Assembly (NCBI GenBank): GCA_023433515.1
Contig: JAEZCN010000155.1
Span: forward strand, 1 to 16,748
Source: Pseudomonadota bacterium
GTDB lineage: Bacteria > Pseudomonadota > Gammaproteobacteria > Steroidobacterales > Steroidobacteraceae
Direction of reading: 5' to 3'
Length of the DNA: 16,748 nt
Shown: positions 7,539-14,201 of the stretch, in pieces
How the letters are laid out: every line of letters starts with the position of its first letter
Numbering within the stretch: the first letter of the stretch is position 1
Translations under genes and position numbers: made by a program
Notes under the pieces: generated by a model
Seen by the model: the letters and a program-made list of their open reading frames with translations, nothing else
Databases searched by the model: none
What the model was told of the DNA's origin: nothing

Positions 7539-7584
7539 GTTCGTAACCAACTAATAAATCGCTGATTTCCGACAGGAGTTCCGC

Positions 7585-9660
7585 ATGACTGCCACGACGT
7601 GGCTGTGGCTGGCCATTGGTGCCGGCATCGTCGCCGTTCTGTACGGCGTGTTCTCGATGATGGCGATCCTCAAGCTGCCCGCGGGCAACGCGCGCATGCA
7701 GGAAATCGCGGCGGCCATCCAGGCCGGCGCCAAGGCCTACCTCAACCGGCAATACACGACGATCTCGATCGTCGGCGCATTGTTGTTCGTGGTCATCGGC
7801 TTCGCGCTCGACTGGTACACGGCGGGCGGCTTCGCGGTCGGCGCGGTGCTCTCGGGCCTGGCCGGATACATCGGCATGAACATCTCGGTGCGCGCGAACG
7901 TGCGTACGGCCGAGGCGGCTAACAACGGACTCAACGCCGCGCTGCAGGTCGCGTTCAAGGGCGGCGCCATCACCGGCATGCTGGTGGTCGGCCTCGGCCT
8001 GCTGGGTGTCGCGGCCTACTACGCGGTCCTCTCGCACATCCTCCCCGCCGACCAGCAGGACGTCGCGCTGCACGCGCTCGTTGGTCTCGCGTTCGGCGGC
8101 TCGCTGATTTCGATCTTTGCCCGACTGGGCGGCGGCATCTTCACCAAGGGCGCGGACGTCGGTGCGGACCTCGTCGGCAAGGTCGAGGCCGGCATTCCCG
8201 AGGACGACCCGCGCAACCCGGCGGTCATCGCGGACAACGTCGGCGACAACGTCGGTGACTGCGCCGGCATGGCCGCCGACCTGTTCGAGACCTACGCGGT
8301 GACGCTGGTCGCGACCATGCTGCTCGGCGGCCTCATGATGACGGGCATGGGCGTGAACGCGGTGCTCTATCCACTCGCGCTCGGTTCGGCGTCCATCGTC
8401 GCCTCGATCATCGGCACGTTCTTCGTGAAGACCTCCGAAGGCGGCAAGATCATGAACGCGCTGTACAAGGGCGTCATCGTCTCGGGCGTCATCTCGGCCA
8501 TCGCGTTCTGGTTCATCACCGAAGCGCTGGTCATGAACACCGAGGCGGAGCCGGCGCTCGCCCGTCACCTCTTCTACTGCTCGCTGATCGGCCTCGCGCT
8601 CACCGCGGCGATGATCGTCATCACCGAGTACTACACGGCGACGGAGTACGGCCCGGTGCAAAAGACCGCGGCCGCTTCGCAGACCGGTCACGCGACCAAC
8701 ATCATCGCGGGCCTGGGCGTGTCGATGAAGTCGACGGCGCTGCCGGTCATCGCGATCTGTCTCGCGATATACGGCGCGTATGAGCTGGGCGGTCTGTACG
8801 GCATCGCGATCGCGGCCACCTCGATGCTGTCGCTGACCGGCATGGTCGTGGCGCTCGATGCGTACGGCCCGATCACCGACAACGCCGGCGGCATCGCCGA
8901 GATGTCGGGTCTCGACAAGAAGATCCGCGACATCACGGATCCGCTCGACGCCGTCGGCAACACGACGAAGGCGGTCACGAAGGGTTACGCGATCGGCTCG
9001 GCCGGTCTCGCGGCGCTCGTGCTGTTCGCCGACTACACGCACAACCTCGAGACGCACCTCGCCGCCACCGGCCGCGAGATGGTGTCGTTCTCGCTGTCCG
9101 ATCCGGCCGTGATCATCGGCCTGTTCATCGGCGGTCTCGTGCCCTATCTGTTCGCCGCGATGGCGATGGAAGCCGTCGGTCGCGCCGCGGGCTCGGTGGT
9201 GACGGAAGTGCGCCGGCAGTTCCGTGAGATCAAGGGCATCATGGAAGGCACGGCCAAGCCCGAGTACGGCACCGCGGTCGACCTGCTGACGCGCGCCGCG
9301 ATCAAGGAGATGGTGATCCCGTCGCTGCTGCCCATCCTGATCCCGGTGATCGTGGCCTTCGGCATGAACTGGCTCATGGGTCCGGGCGCCGGCATTCGCG
9401 CGCTCGGCGGCCTGCTGATCGGCACCATCGTGACCGGCCTCTTCGTCGCGATCTCCATGTGCACCGGTGGCGGCGCCTGGGATAACGCGAAGAAGTACAT
9501 CGAGGAAGGCAACTTCGGTGGCAAGGGTTCCGAGGCGCACAAGGCTTCGGTCACGGGCGACACGGTCGGCGATCCCTACAAGGACACCGCCGGTCCCGCG
9601 ATCAACCCGTTGATCAAGATCATCAACATCGTCGCGTTGCTGCTGGTGCCCCTGCTGTAA
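7585..9660 (+). CDS. hppA: Membrane-bound proton-translocating pyrophosphatase, K+-independent type
   Basis: HppA hydrolyses pyrophosphate at the cytoplasmic membrane and pumps protons outward, conserving the energy of PPi. The 691 residues give a polytopic protein of normal family length (about 16 helices expected). Catalytic motifs are intact: DVGADLVGKVEAGIPEDDPR (191-210), DNVGDNVGDCAGMAADLFE (217-235), DAYGPITDNAGGIAEM (425-440) and GDTVGDPYKDTAGPAINP (658-675). The coupling-ion signature reads GNTTKA with K462 where K+-dependent enzymes carry Ala, which predicts a K+-insensitive H+ pump. AGGAG at 7574-7578, six bases before ATG, fixes the start. Upstream are a promoter candidate and a structured leader; downstream is a long hairpin, so it may be a single-gene transcript. 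Functionally it pairs with the PPi-dependent PFK upstream. Confidence 0.98.
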   Translation: MTATTWLWLAIGAGIVAVLYGVFSMMAILKLPAGNARMQEIAAAIQAGAKAYLNRQYTTISIVGALLFVVIGFALDWYTAGGFAVGAVLSGLAGYIGMNISVRANVRTAEAANNGLNAALQVAFKGGAITGMLVVGLGLLGVAAYYAVLSHILPADQQDVALHALVGLAFGGSLISIFARLGGGIFTKGADVGADLVGKVEAGIPEDDPRNPAVIADNVGDNVGDCAGMAADLFETYAVTLVATMLLGGLMMTGMGVNAVLYPLALGSASIVASIIGTFFVKTSEGGKIMNALYKGVIVSGVISAIAFWFITEALVMNTEAEPALARHLFYCSLIGLALTAAMIVITEYYTATEYGPVQKTAAASQTGHATNIIAGLGVSMKSTALPVIAICLAIYGAYELGGLYGIAIAATSMLSLTGMVVALDAYGPITDNAGGIAEMSGLDKKIRDITDPLDAVGNTTKAVTKGYAIGSAGLAALVLFADYTHNLETHLAATGREMVSFSLSDPAVIIGLFIGGLVPYLFAAMAMEAVGRAAGSVVTEVRRQFREIKGIMEGTAKPEYGTAVDLLTRAAIKEMVIPSLLPILIPVIVAFGMNWLMGPGAGIRALGGLLIGTIVTGLFVAISMCTGGGAWDNAKKYIEEGNFGGKGSEAHKASVTGDTVGDPYKDTAGPAINPLIKIINIVALLLVPLL

Positions 9661-9664
9661 GTAA

Positions 9665-9696
9665 TGGGGACATTCTCCGTTTCCTAGCAAACGGGG
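9665..9696 (+). repeat. Partner GGGGACA unit that can pair alternatively with the hppA hairpin
   Basis: GGGGACATTCTCC at 9666-9678 repeats the GGGGACA core of the following hairpin. CTCCGTTT (9675-9682) can pair with AAACGGGG (9689-9696), eight pairs including one G-T, around the loop CCTAGC. This uses the left arm of the 14-pair hairpin and so excludes it. Such head-to-tail units are typical of REP-like elements. Confidence 0.4.
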
Positions 9697-9723
9697 ACAG
9701 ACCTGGACCGGTCTGTCCCCGTT
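9690..9723 (+). terminator. Fourteen-base-pair perfect hairpin after hppA, REP-like
   Basis: AACGGGGACAGACC (9690-9703) is the exact reverse complement of GGTCTGTCCCCGTT (9710-9723), with the loop TGGACC. It lies 29 bases after the hppA stop and is followed by a T-containing but not T-only stretch (CTGCTTCT). It may terminate hppA. The GGGGACAGACC core also resembles the palindromic units found as dispersed REP-type repeats in many proteobacteria. Confidence 0.65.
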
Positions 9724-9795
9724 CTGCTTCTGGGGAAGTGAAATATCATCCCCATCTCGCCGGTCCCCTGCACGAACCCCGAGGAGTCGCGAGAA

Positions 9796-10197
9796 ATGGC
9801 GAACGAACATTTCCCCGTCCAGAAATCCGAAACCGAGTGGCGCTCGCTGCTGTCGCCGGAGCAGTTCCGCGTGCTGCGCGAACACGGCACCGAGCGCGCG
9901 GGCACGAGCCCGCTCAACTACGAGAAACGCACCGGCCAGTACGACTGCGCCGCCTGCGGCCACCCGCTGTTCGAGTCGGGCACGAAATACGAAAGCGGAT
10001 CCGGCTGGCCCAGCTTCTTCCGGCCGTTGGCCGGCGCGGTCGCGACGACCACGGATACTTCACACGGCATGACGCGCGTGGAAGTGCATTGCGCGAACTG
10101 CGGCGGTCATCTCGGGCACGTGTTCAACGACGGCCCCGCGCCGACCGGGCAGCGTTACTGCATGAACGGGATTTCGCTCGAGTTCGAACCGAAGTAG
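9796..10197 (+). CDS. msrB: Peptide-methionine (R)-S-oxide reductase MsrB
   Basis: MsrB reduces methionine-R-sulfoxide in oxidised proteins, using thioredoxin as donor. The 133-residue product is a complete single-domain enzyme. Zinc is expected at C51/C54 (YDCAACGHPLF) and C99/C102 (VHCANCGGHLGHVFNDGP). The catalytic Cys is C122 in QRYCMNGISLEF. ESGSGWPSF (67-75) is the conserved substrate-site segment. These five are the only cysteines, so there is no separate resolving Cys in the usual position, suggesting a one-Cys mechanism. GAGGAG at 9781-9786, nine bases before ATG, sets the start. There is no signal peptide, so it is cytosolic. It converges on the small minus-strand gene with six bases between stops. 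Confidence 0.97.
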   Translation: MANEHFPVQKSETEWRSLLSPEQFRVLREHGTERAGTSPLNYEKRTGQYDCAACGHPLFESGTKYESGSGWPSFFRPLAGAVATTTDTSHGMTRVEVHCANCGGHLGHVFNDGPAPTGQRYCMNGISLEFEPK

Positions 10198-10203
10198 TCC
10201 TGG

Positions 10204-10581
10204 CTACCTGCGGCGGACTCCCGGCCGCGTGAACCGTCCGGAATCGTTGATCGAGGCTTCGCCGGCCGCGGGGTCCTTGTCTGCGTCGATTACCGGCCCG
10301 GCGTTCACGAGCACCGCGCTCACGAGCTTGTTGAGGCGCGTGCAATAAGCGACCACTTCGGGAGTCGCCTGTTCCTGGAAATCCTCGAGCGCCTGCGCGA
10401 TGTCGTGCAGGCGTCGCTCGATCCGTGAATCCATCTTGAGAGAGTGCGTGACACAGGCGCTGACGCAGGCCGTGATCTCGGCATCGAGCGCACCAATCTG
10501 GGTGCCGGCGATGTTCAGTCCGCGCATTTCGATCGGACAACCCGCCTGCAGATGCTCGCGCCACATTTGCGACAGTTGCAT
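10204..10581 (-). CDS. Small helical protein of unknown function with four cysteines
   Basis: This 125-residue protein is not recognised. It has no signal peptide or membrane helix. Residues about 31-94 look helical and amphipathic, including DSRIERRLHDIAQALEDFQE. Cysteines are C15, C39, C43 and C80; C39 and C43 are one helical turn apart, so a metal site or disulfide is possible but unproven. The C terminus is basic (GRFTRPGVRRR). A strong AGGGGAGG ribosome-binding site nine bases before ATG 10581 supports translation of this frame. An ATG at 10588 in another frame is too close to that site. It converges with msrB and diverges from the DoxX gene across a 332-base gap. Confidence 0.7.
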   Translation of the reverse strand: MQLSQMWREHLQAGCPIEMRGLNIAGTQIGALDAEITACVSACVTHSLKMDSRIERRLHDIAQALEDFQEQATPEVVAYCTRLNKLVSAVLVNAGPVIDADKDPAAGEASINDSGRFTRPGVRRR

Positions 10582-10913
10582 CGCTCATCGCCTCCCCTGA
10601 GGTGAGCGGGGAAAACTACCGCAAATCTTCGCCACAGTCCTGCGCAATTTCCGGCCGCGCGGGCCGGTCTCTCTCGACGTCGGGACTCGCCGGGCGCAGG
10701 TCCGCGTGGCGCGTCGCCCACAGGCCAGCGCCAACGTATCGCTCGCGCACCGTAACTGATTGATTGTCTTGGGGAATCGAGCTTCGTCAGGAACGTTGCG
10801 GGCCAGCACTGGCGCGGCAAACAAGAGCCTTCGCGGAGGACGCCGCCTAACTGGTCACGAGGTGACGCGGTGGGTTTCGACACGGTCCAATCCAACTACT
10901 TCGGGAGTATTCG
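10582..10913. other. 332-base divergent intergenic region with two inverted repeats
   Basis: No supported gene is seen here; open frames across it are GC-driven and lack start signals. It contains CCGGCC-GCGCG-GGCCGG (10651-10667), a perfect six-base-pair hairpin, and GTCAC-GAG-GTGAC (10854-10866), a small operator-like inverted repeat 47 bases before the DoxX start. GGGAG at 10903-10907 is the DoxX ribosome-binding site. It should hold promoters for the unknown gene (leftward) and DoxX (rightward), but none is clear by eye. The length is unusual for this compact window. Confidence 0.5.
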
Positions 10914-11381
10914 ATGACCACGCTTGCCAGGTTCCATGCCTTCGATTCCGTCGTCGCACGGGTGTGCGACCCGCTCCAGCCGCCGGTGCTGCTCGGCATC
11001 CGCGTGTGGGTGAGCTGGCAGTTCCTCGCGTCGGGCTGGCTCAAGCTAACTACCTGGGACACGACGATCGAGCTCTTCCGCAGCGAGTACCGCGTGCCGC
11101 TGCTTGCGCCCGAACTCGCCGCGGTCGCGGGAACCTTCGGCGAACTCGTCTTTCCCGTGTTGCTCGTTGCCGGACTCTTCACGCGCGTCGGGGCGCTCGG
11201 CCTGTTCGCGGTCAACGCGGTCGCGCTGGCTTCCTACTGGCACGTGCTCGGCGCGGATGGCTTCGAGGCCGCCCGAGGCCAGCACTACCTCTGGGGACTC
11301 ATGCTGATCGTGCTGATCGCGTTCGGCGGAGGGCGCTGGTCGGTCGATGCGCTACGCGGCGGGCGGGCCGCGTCCCGCTAA
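10914..11381 (+). CDS. DoxX family membrane protein
   Basis: This is a 155-residue inner-membrane protein of about four helices. LLGIRVWVSWQFLASGWLKL (27-46), GELVFPVLLVAGLFTRVGAL (76-95) and the C-terminal LWGLMLIVLIAFGGGRWSVD (126-145) match the DoxX pattern of a small core with a G-K near the first loop and a conserved FTRxxAL turn. DoxX proteins are linked to quinone or thiosulfate redox in some organisms, but most are of unknown role, so no reaction is assigned. GGGAG six bases before ATG sets the start. CTA-ACT-ACC at codons for L45, T46 and T47 is unusual for this GC-rich gene. A 74-base gap separates it from the TlpA-like gene, so co-transcription is possible. Confidence 0.85.
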   Translation: MTTLARFHAFDSVVARVCDPLQPPVLLGIRVWVSWQFLASGWLKLTTWDTTIELFRSEYRVPLLAPELAAVAGTFGELVFPVLLVAGLFTRVGALGLFAVNAVALASYWHVLGADGFEAARGQHYLWGLMLIVLIAFGGGRWSVDALRGGRAASR

Positions 11382-11388
11382 CTAGCGT

Positions 11389-11416
11389 CGGCGCGCACTG
11401 ACAATACATCGCGCCG
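11389..11416 (+). other. GC-rich hairpin between DoxX and the TlpA-like gene
   Basis: CGGCGCG (11389-11395) pairs perfectly with CGCGCCG (11410-11416) across a 14-base loop. With no T tract it is a weak terminator or attenuator candidate. Confidence 0.25.
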
Positions 11417-11455
11417 CGCACGAGTCGCCGCGCGACGGCGCGGTGCCACAATTCC

Positions 11456-12322
11456 GTGGTGGAAACCCGCACCGCCTGGCTCACGCTCACCTGCGCCATC
11501 GCCGCGATTGCGCTCGGCGCGTGGCTGCTGCGCCCGGACTCCGGCCGACGTTCGCATCTCGCGAGCGTCGGCGCGTGGACCGCGACCCTGCTCGGTTACG
11601 GCTGGGTCGGCGTCCTGGCGCTTGCGTACTTCACCGGCAGATTCGGTCCCGACAGACTCTGGTTCCGCGCGCCCGCGTTCTATGTCTGCGTCGCTGTGCT
11701 GGTCGCGGGCGCCGCGTGGTGGTTCACGCGGGACATGCCCGCACGCATCCGCCTCGGAATTCCCGCCGTCGCGCTCGCGCTGCTCGGCGCGATCGGACTC
11801 CTCTTGCGGCTGGATGGACGCTCGACGCCCATCGCGATGATGATGCCGACGCTGAACGCGCGCGCCCCCGACCTCACGTACTTCGACACCGCCGGAGAAC
11901 TGCGCAGCCTCTCGGAGCTGCGCGGCAACGTGGTGCTGATCAATTTCTGGGCCACGTGGTGCGCACCCTGCCGGCAGGAGATGCCGCTGCTCTCGAAGAT
12001 GCAACGCGAACACGAAGACGACGGCTTCGTGGTGTTGTACGTGTCGCTCGAAGAGCCCGCCGTGCTCGAGACATTCCTGGCGACGAACCGCTTCGACGGC
12101 ATCCAGGGCCGGCTCGATCGTGCACCCGATTTCTACGACGCCGGCAAGTTCTATCCACTGAGCTACCTGATCGGCCGCGATGGCCAGGTCGCCGAACGCT
12201 GGAGCGGCCGGCCCGACGAAACCTGGCTCGCGCGGATCATCGACGAGCAGCTCGCGACCGCGCCCGCCGCGCGCCTGCGCTCAACCCGCCTCGAGCACGA
12301 TGTCCCAGCGCGCGAGCAGTGA
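11456..12322 (+). CDS. Membrane-anchored TlpA/ResA-like thioredoxin-fold protein
   Basis: The 288-residue protein has about four hydrophobic N-terminal segments (near 8-25, 38-59, 71-90 and 98-118), then a thioredoxin-like domain from about 132 to 270. NVVLINFWATWCAPCRQEMP (158-177) carries the CxxC redox pair C169/C172, and YPLSYLI (233-239) carries the cis-Pro, P234. This is the TlpA/ResA arrangement, usually a periplasm-facing thiol oxidoreductase acting on apocytochromes or envelope proteins. The four-helix anchor is longer than the single helix common in TlpA proteins. The start is uncertain: tandem GTG codons at 11456 and 11459 with no good Shine-Dalgarno, but no other in-frame start precedes the first helix. 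Its last 42 bases overlap the 3' end of the convergent dioxygenase. The tail after residue 270 is Arg-rich and probably not part of the fold. Confidence 0.88.
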   Translation: MVETRTAWLTLTCAIAAIALGAWLLRPDSGRRSHLASVGAWTATLLGYGWVGVLALAYFTGRFGPDRLWFRAPAFYVCVAVLVAGAAWWFTRDMPARIRLGIPAVALALLGAIGLLLRLDGRSTPIAMMMPTLNARAPDLTYFDTAGELRSLSELRGNVVLINFWATWCAPCRQEMPLLSKMQREHEDDGFVVLYVSLEEPAVLETFLATNRFDGIQGRLDRAPDFYDAGKFYPLSYLIGRDGQVAERWSGRPDETWLARIIDEQLATAPAARLRSTRLEHDVPAREQ

Positions 12323-12940
12323 ATCGGGCTCGAGATCGTTCGTCGGCGGACCCACGTCGGCGATCAGCAATTTGCGGCCCTCGCCGGTCCGCTCGAGGAT
12401 GAAGTCGCCGTCGTTGCGCGACTCGTCCGGAAAATACATCTGCGTGATCAGCCGGCTCGCTTTCCCGGACACGCCGAAGTGCACGTGCGGCGGCCGCATG
12501 CCGCCGCCGGCCGGGTAGGCGCCGGGCTTGATCGTCTTGAAGCGGTAGCGGCCGTCCTCGTCGGCGACGAGATTCGCGTACCCCTCGAAATTCGGGTCGA
12601 GCGGCGCGTTGTTGTCGTCGTCGGGATGCGTGTACCGCCCGTGGGTGTTCGCTTGCCAGATCTCGATGCGCGCACCCGCCACCGGTTCGCCGGCGACGTC
12701 GAGCACGCGGCCCATCACGTGGACCACCTTCCCGGCCGCACGCCCCGTACGGCCCTTCACCATCGTGAGGTCCGCGTCGGCGTCGAGTGGTTTTTCGAGT
12801 GGATAGAAAGGGCCGGAGGTCTGCGAGGGCGTGCGCCGCAGCTGCGCGGCGGCGGCGACGCCGCCGAGAACGCTGGCTACACCCCAGGCACCCGTTGCGG
12901 CCAGGAGACTGCGTCGCGAATACCGGGTCGAGCGTCGCAT
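12281..12940 (-). CDS. Tat-exported intradiol ring-cleavage dioxygenase-like protein
   Basis: This 219-residue protein resembles the protocatechuate/catechol intradiol dioxygenase fold, which uses non-haem Fe(III) to open catechol rings between the hydroxyls. Candidate iron ligands are all present: Y103 (NTHGRYTHPDD), Y142 (KPGAYPAG), and H152 and H154 (MRPPHVHFGVSG). TSGPFYP (41-47) is the usual entry motif. The N terminus has a twin-arginine signal, SRRSLLAATGAWG, followed by a hydrophobic stretch and an Ala-rich cleavage region near residues 29-32, so it is predicted to be exported folded. ATG at 12940 is set by GGAGG at 12947-12951, six bases away; the longer open frame has no such support. 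It is 16 bases after the VOC gene and likely in its operon. The substrate is unknown. Confidence 0.9.
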   Translation of the reverse strand: MRRSTRYSRRSLLAATGAWGVASVLGGVAAAAQLRRTPSQTSGPFYPLEKPLDADADLTMVKGRTGRAAGKVVHVMGRVLDVAGEPVAGARIEIWQANTHGRYTHPDDDNNAPLDPNFEGYANLVADEDGRYRFKTIKPGAYPAGGGMRPPHVHFGVSGKASRLITQMYFPDESRNDGDFILERTGEGRKLLIADVGPPTNDLEPDSLLARWDIVLEAG

Positions 12941-12956
12941 GCGGCACCTCCAACGT

Positions 12957-13343
12957 TCACTGACCAGGCGGGGGCTCCCAGAGTTCGACCTTGTTGCCAT
13001 CGGGATCGACGACCCAGCCGAACTTCCCGTATTCGGACTCTTCGACCTTGTCCATGACCTCGCAACCTTCCGCCCGCAGCGCGGCGACGAGCGCATGCAC
13101 GTTCGCGACCCGGTAGTTGATCATCACGCCGGCGCTGCTCGGATCGAAGTAGTTCGATGACGCGTCGAACACGCTCCAGACAGTGGTGCCCTCGCCCGCG
13201 GGATTGTCCGGCGACTTCCAGCGAAATGCGAAGCCGCCCCATTCCTCGAAGTCGATGCCGAGATGGCGCTTGTACCACTCGCGCAGTCGCGCGGGGTCGC
13301 CCGATTTGATGAACACTCCTCCGATCCCGGTGACCCGCTTCAT
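12957..13343 (-). CDS. VOC (glyoxalase/bleomycin-resistance fold) protein
   Basis: This encodes 128 residues with a VOC-type layout: GIGGVFIKSGDPARLREWYK (6-25), strand FAFRW (38-42), INYRVANVHALVAALRAEGC (75-94) and the terminal FGWVVDPDGNKVELWEP (108-124), a strong VOC signature. The final E120 or E123 could be a metal ligand, but the first-strand His usual in glyoxalase I is absent, so the reaction cannot be named. ATG at 13343 is chosen because GGGAGG lies about four bases upstream; the open frame continues to 13436 without support. It is the first gene of a unit with the Tat dioxygenase (16-base gap). VOC proteins sometimes act with aromatic degradation, which fits the context only loosely. 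Confidence 0.9.
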   Translation of the reverse strand: MKRVTGIGGVFIKSGDPARLREWYKRHLGIDFEEWGGFAFRWKSPDNPAGEGTTVWSVFDASSNYFDPSSAGVMINYRVANVHALVAALRAEGCEVMDKVEESEYGKFGWVVDPDGNKVELWEPPPGQ

Positions 13344-13350
13344 GCTCCCT

Positions 13351-13371
13351 CCCGTCGCAGTCGGCTGCGGG
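13351..13371 (-). promoter_or_regulatory. Hairpin abutting the VOC gene ribosome-binding site
   Basis: On the minus-strand transcript CC-CGCAG and CTGCG-GG form seven pairs around a four-base loop with a two-base bulge. It ends directly against the Shine-Dalgarno sequence, so it could tune translation of the VOC-dioxygenase mRNA. Confidence 0.3.
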
Positions 13372-13468
13372 TGACTGACATCGCGCCCGAACGGACGCTG
13401 ACGTGATAGGTTTTCGGCATGCCTGGCATTCAACACCCTCTCGGCTGCGCCGGGAAGCCGTTCACCGC

Positions 13469-13930
13469 ATGAATACGCCGCCGCGTCGCAGCAAGATCTC
13501 GCTCACGTTCGGCACCATCCTGCTCGCGCTCGGGCTGCTGGTGGTCTTCGGCAGCTGGCGTGGTCACCAACTCGACACCCGGATACTCGAGCAAGGCGCA
13601 CGAACGGAAGGGCACGTCACGAAGAAAGTCGTCGCGGCCGCCGCCGACGGCAAGAACGATCACGGCCTCGACTACTGGTTCGCGCTGCCGGACGGCAAGC
13701 GCATCGAGGCGCATGCCGGAGTGCCGAAGCAGATGTGGGACGGCGTGCGCGAAGGCGACACGATCGCGGTGGCCTACTCCGAGGAATATCCGCGGCGCAA
13801 TCTTCCCGTGGACGCGGGCGTAACGTCCGGCGGAATCACGATGTTCTTCGGCGCGTTCGGAGCGGTGTTCGCGGCGCTGGGCGGACTGCTGATCGGCGGT
13901 TACGTGCGCGCGGGTCGCGCGGCCCGCTGA
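13469..13930 (+). CDS. DUF3592-like membrane protein
   Basis: This 153-residue protein has a membrane helix at each end (about 12-30 and 121-145) and a soluble loop of some 90 residues between them. The loop fits the DUF3592 pattern: ARTEGHVTKKVV, then HGLDYWFALPDGKRIEAH, then VREGDTIAVAYSEEYPRRNL, i.e. a beta-rich segment followed by GDxIxVxYxxxxP. The function of that family is unknown. ATG at 13469 was preferred over a GTG at 13403, because GGGAAG lies 11 bases upstream and the extension is Arg/His-rich and unlike the family. It is divergent from the VOC-dioxygenase unit across 125 bases. Confidence 0.8.
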   Translation: MNTPPRRSKISLTFGTILLALGLLVVFGSWRGHQLDTRILEQGARTEGHVTKKVVAAAADGKNDHGLDYWFALPDGKRIEAHAGVPKQMWDGVREGDTIAVAYSEEYPRRNLPVDAGVTSGGITMFFGAFGAVFAALGGLLIGGYVRAGRAAR

Positions 13931-14018
13931 GATCAGGAAGTACGCCGGGACGGCGCGCGCGAGGCGGCCCGCCGACCATCGCGCAATCGCGGACGGCTGC
14001 TGGCCCGCAGGCCGCGGC

Positions 14019-14032
14019 GTGTTCCGGAACAC
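14019..14032. repeat. Perfect 14-base palindrome GTGTTCCGGAACAC
   Basis: This lies in the 271-base gap (13931-14201) between the convergent DUF3592-like and GGDEF-EAL genes. It is fully self-complementary, so it looks like a dimeric protein-binding site rather than a hairpin, yet there is no obvious promoter or gene start beside it. The rest of the gap contains no supported gene. Confidence 0.5.
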
Positions 14033-14157
14033 CAGGCGCCCGCGCGTGCGCGGCTCGCGCCGGTCATGAGCGGCAGCCGCGATGCGGGCCGCACTCCGGT
14101 CGGATGCTGGCCGCGGAACCGGCAAGGCGCGGCGGCTTGGTCTTGTGCAACTGACAT

Positions 14158-14190
14158 GAGACTGTCCCCGGGAATCTTCTTTAGTTAGTC
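14158..14190. repeat. GACTGTCCCC fragment resembling the hppA REP-like arm, next to TTAGTTAG
   Basis: ACTGTCCCCGGG (14161-14172) shares CTGTCCCCG with the right arm of the hppA hairpin, but no left arm is present here. TTAGTTAG follows at 14181-14188, near the end of the GGDEF-EAL gene. It may be a half or decayed REP-like unit. Confidence 0.3.
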
Positions 14191-14201
14191 ACGACCCGCG
14201 A

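Noticed and set aside
7462..9963. A long minus-strand open frame (833 codons) antisense to hppA
   Set aside because: Its His/Asp/Arg-rich product is a mirror of GC-biased codons. HppA on the other strand has all catalytic motifs, correct length and a ribosome-binding site.
10759..10800. Sigma-70 or ECF promoter for DoxX (TTGATT, GGAAC-like hexamers)
   Set aside because: No partner hexamer at acceptable spacing was found for either.
10515..10895. Minus-strand open frames covering the 332-base gap
   Set aside because: Low-complexity Arg-rich products with no start signals; one overlaps the better-supported 125-residue gene.
13933..14157. Small open frames in the gap before the GGDEF-EAL gene
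   Set aside because: They are Arg/Ser/Ala-rich, lack ribosome-binding sites and overlap the palindrome; this is a typical GC artefact.
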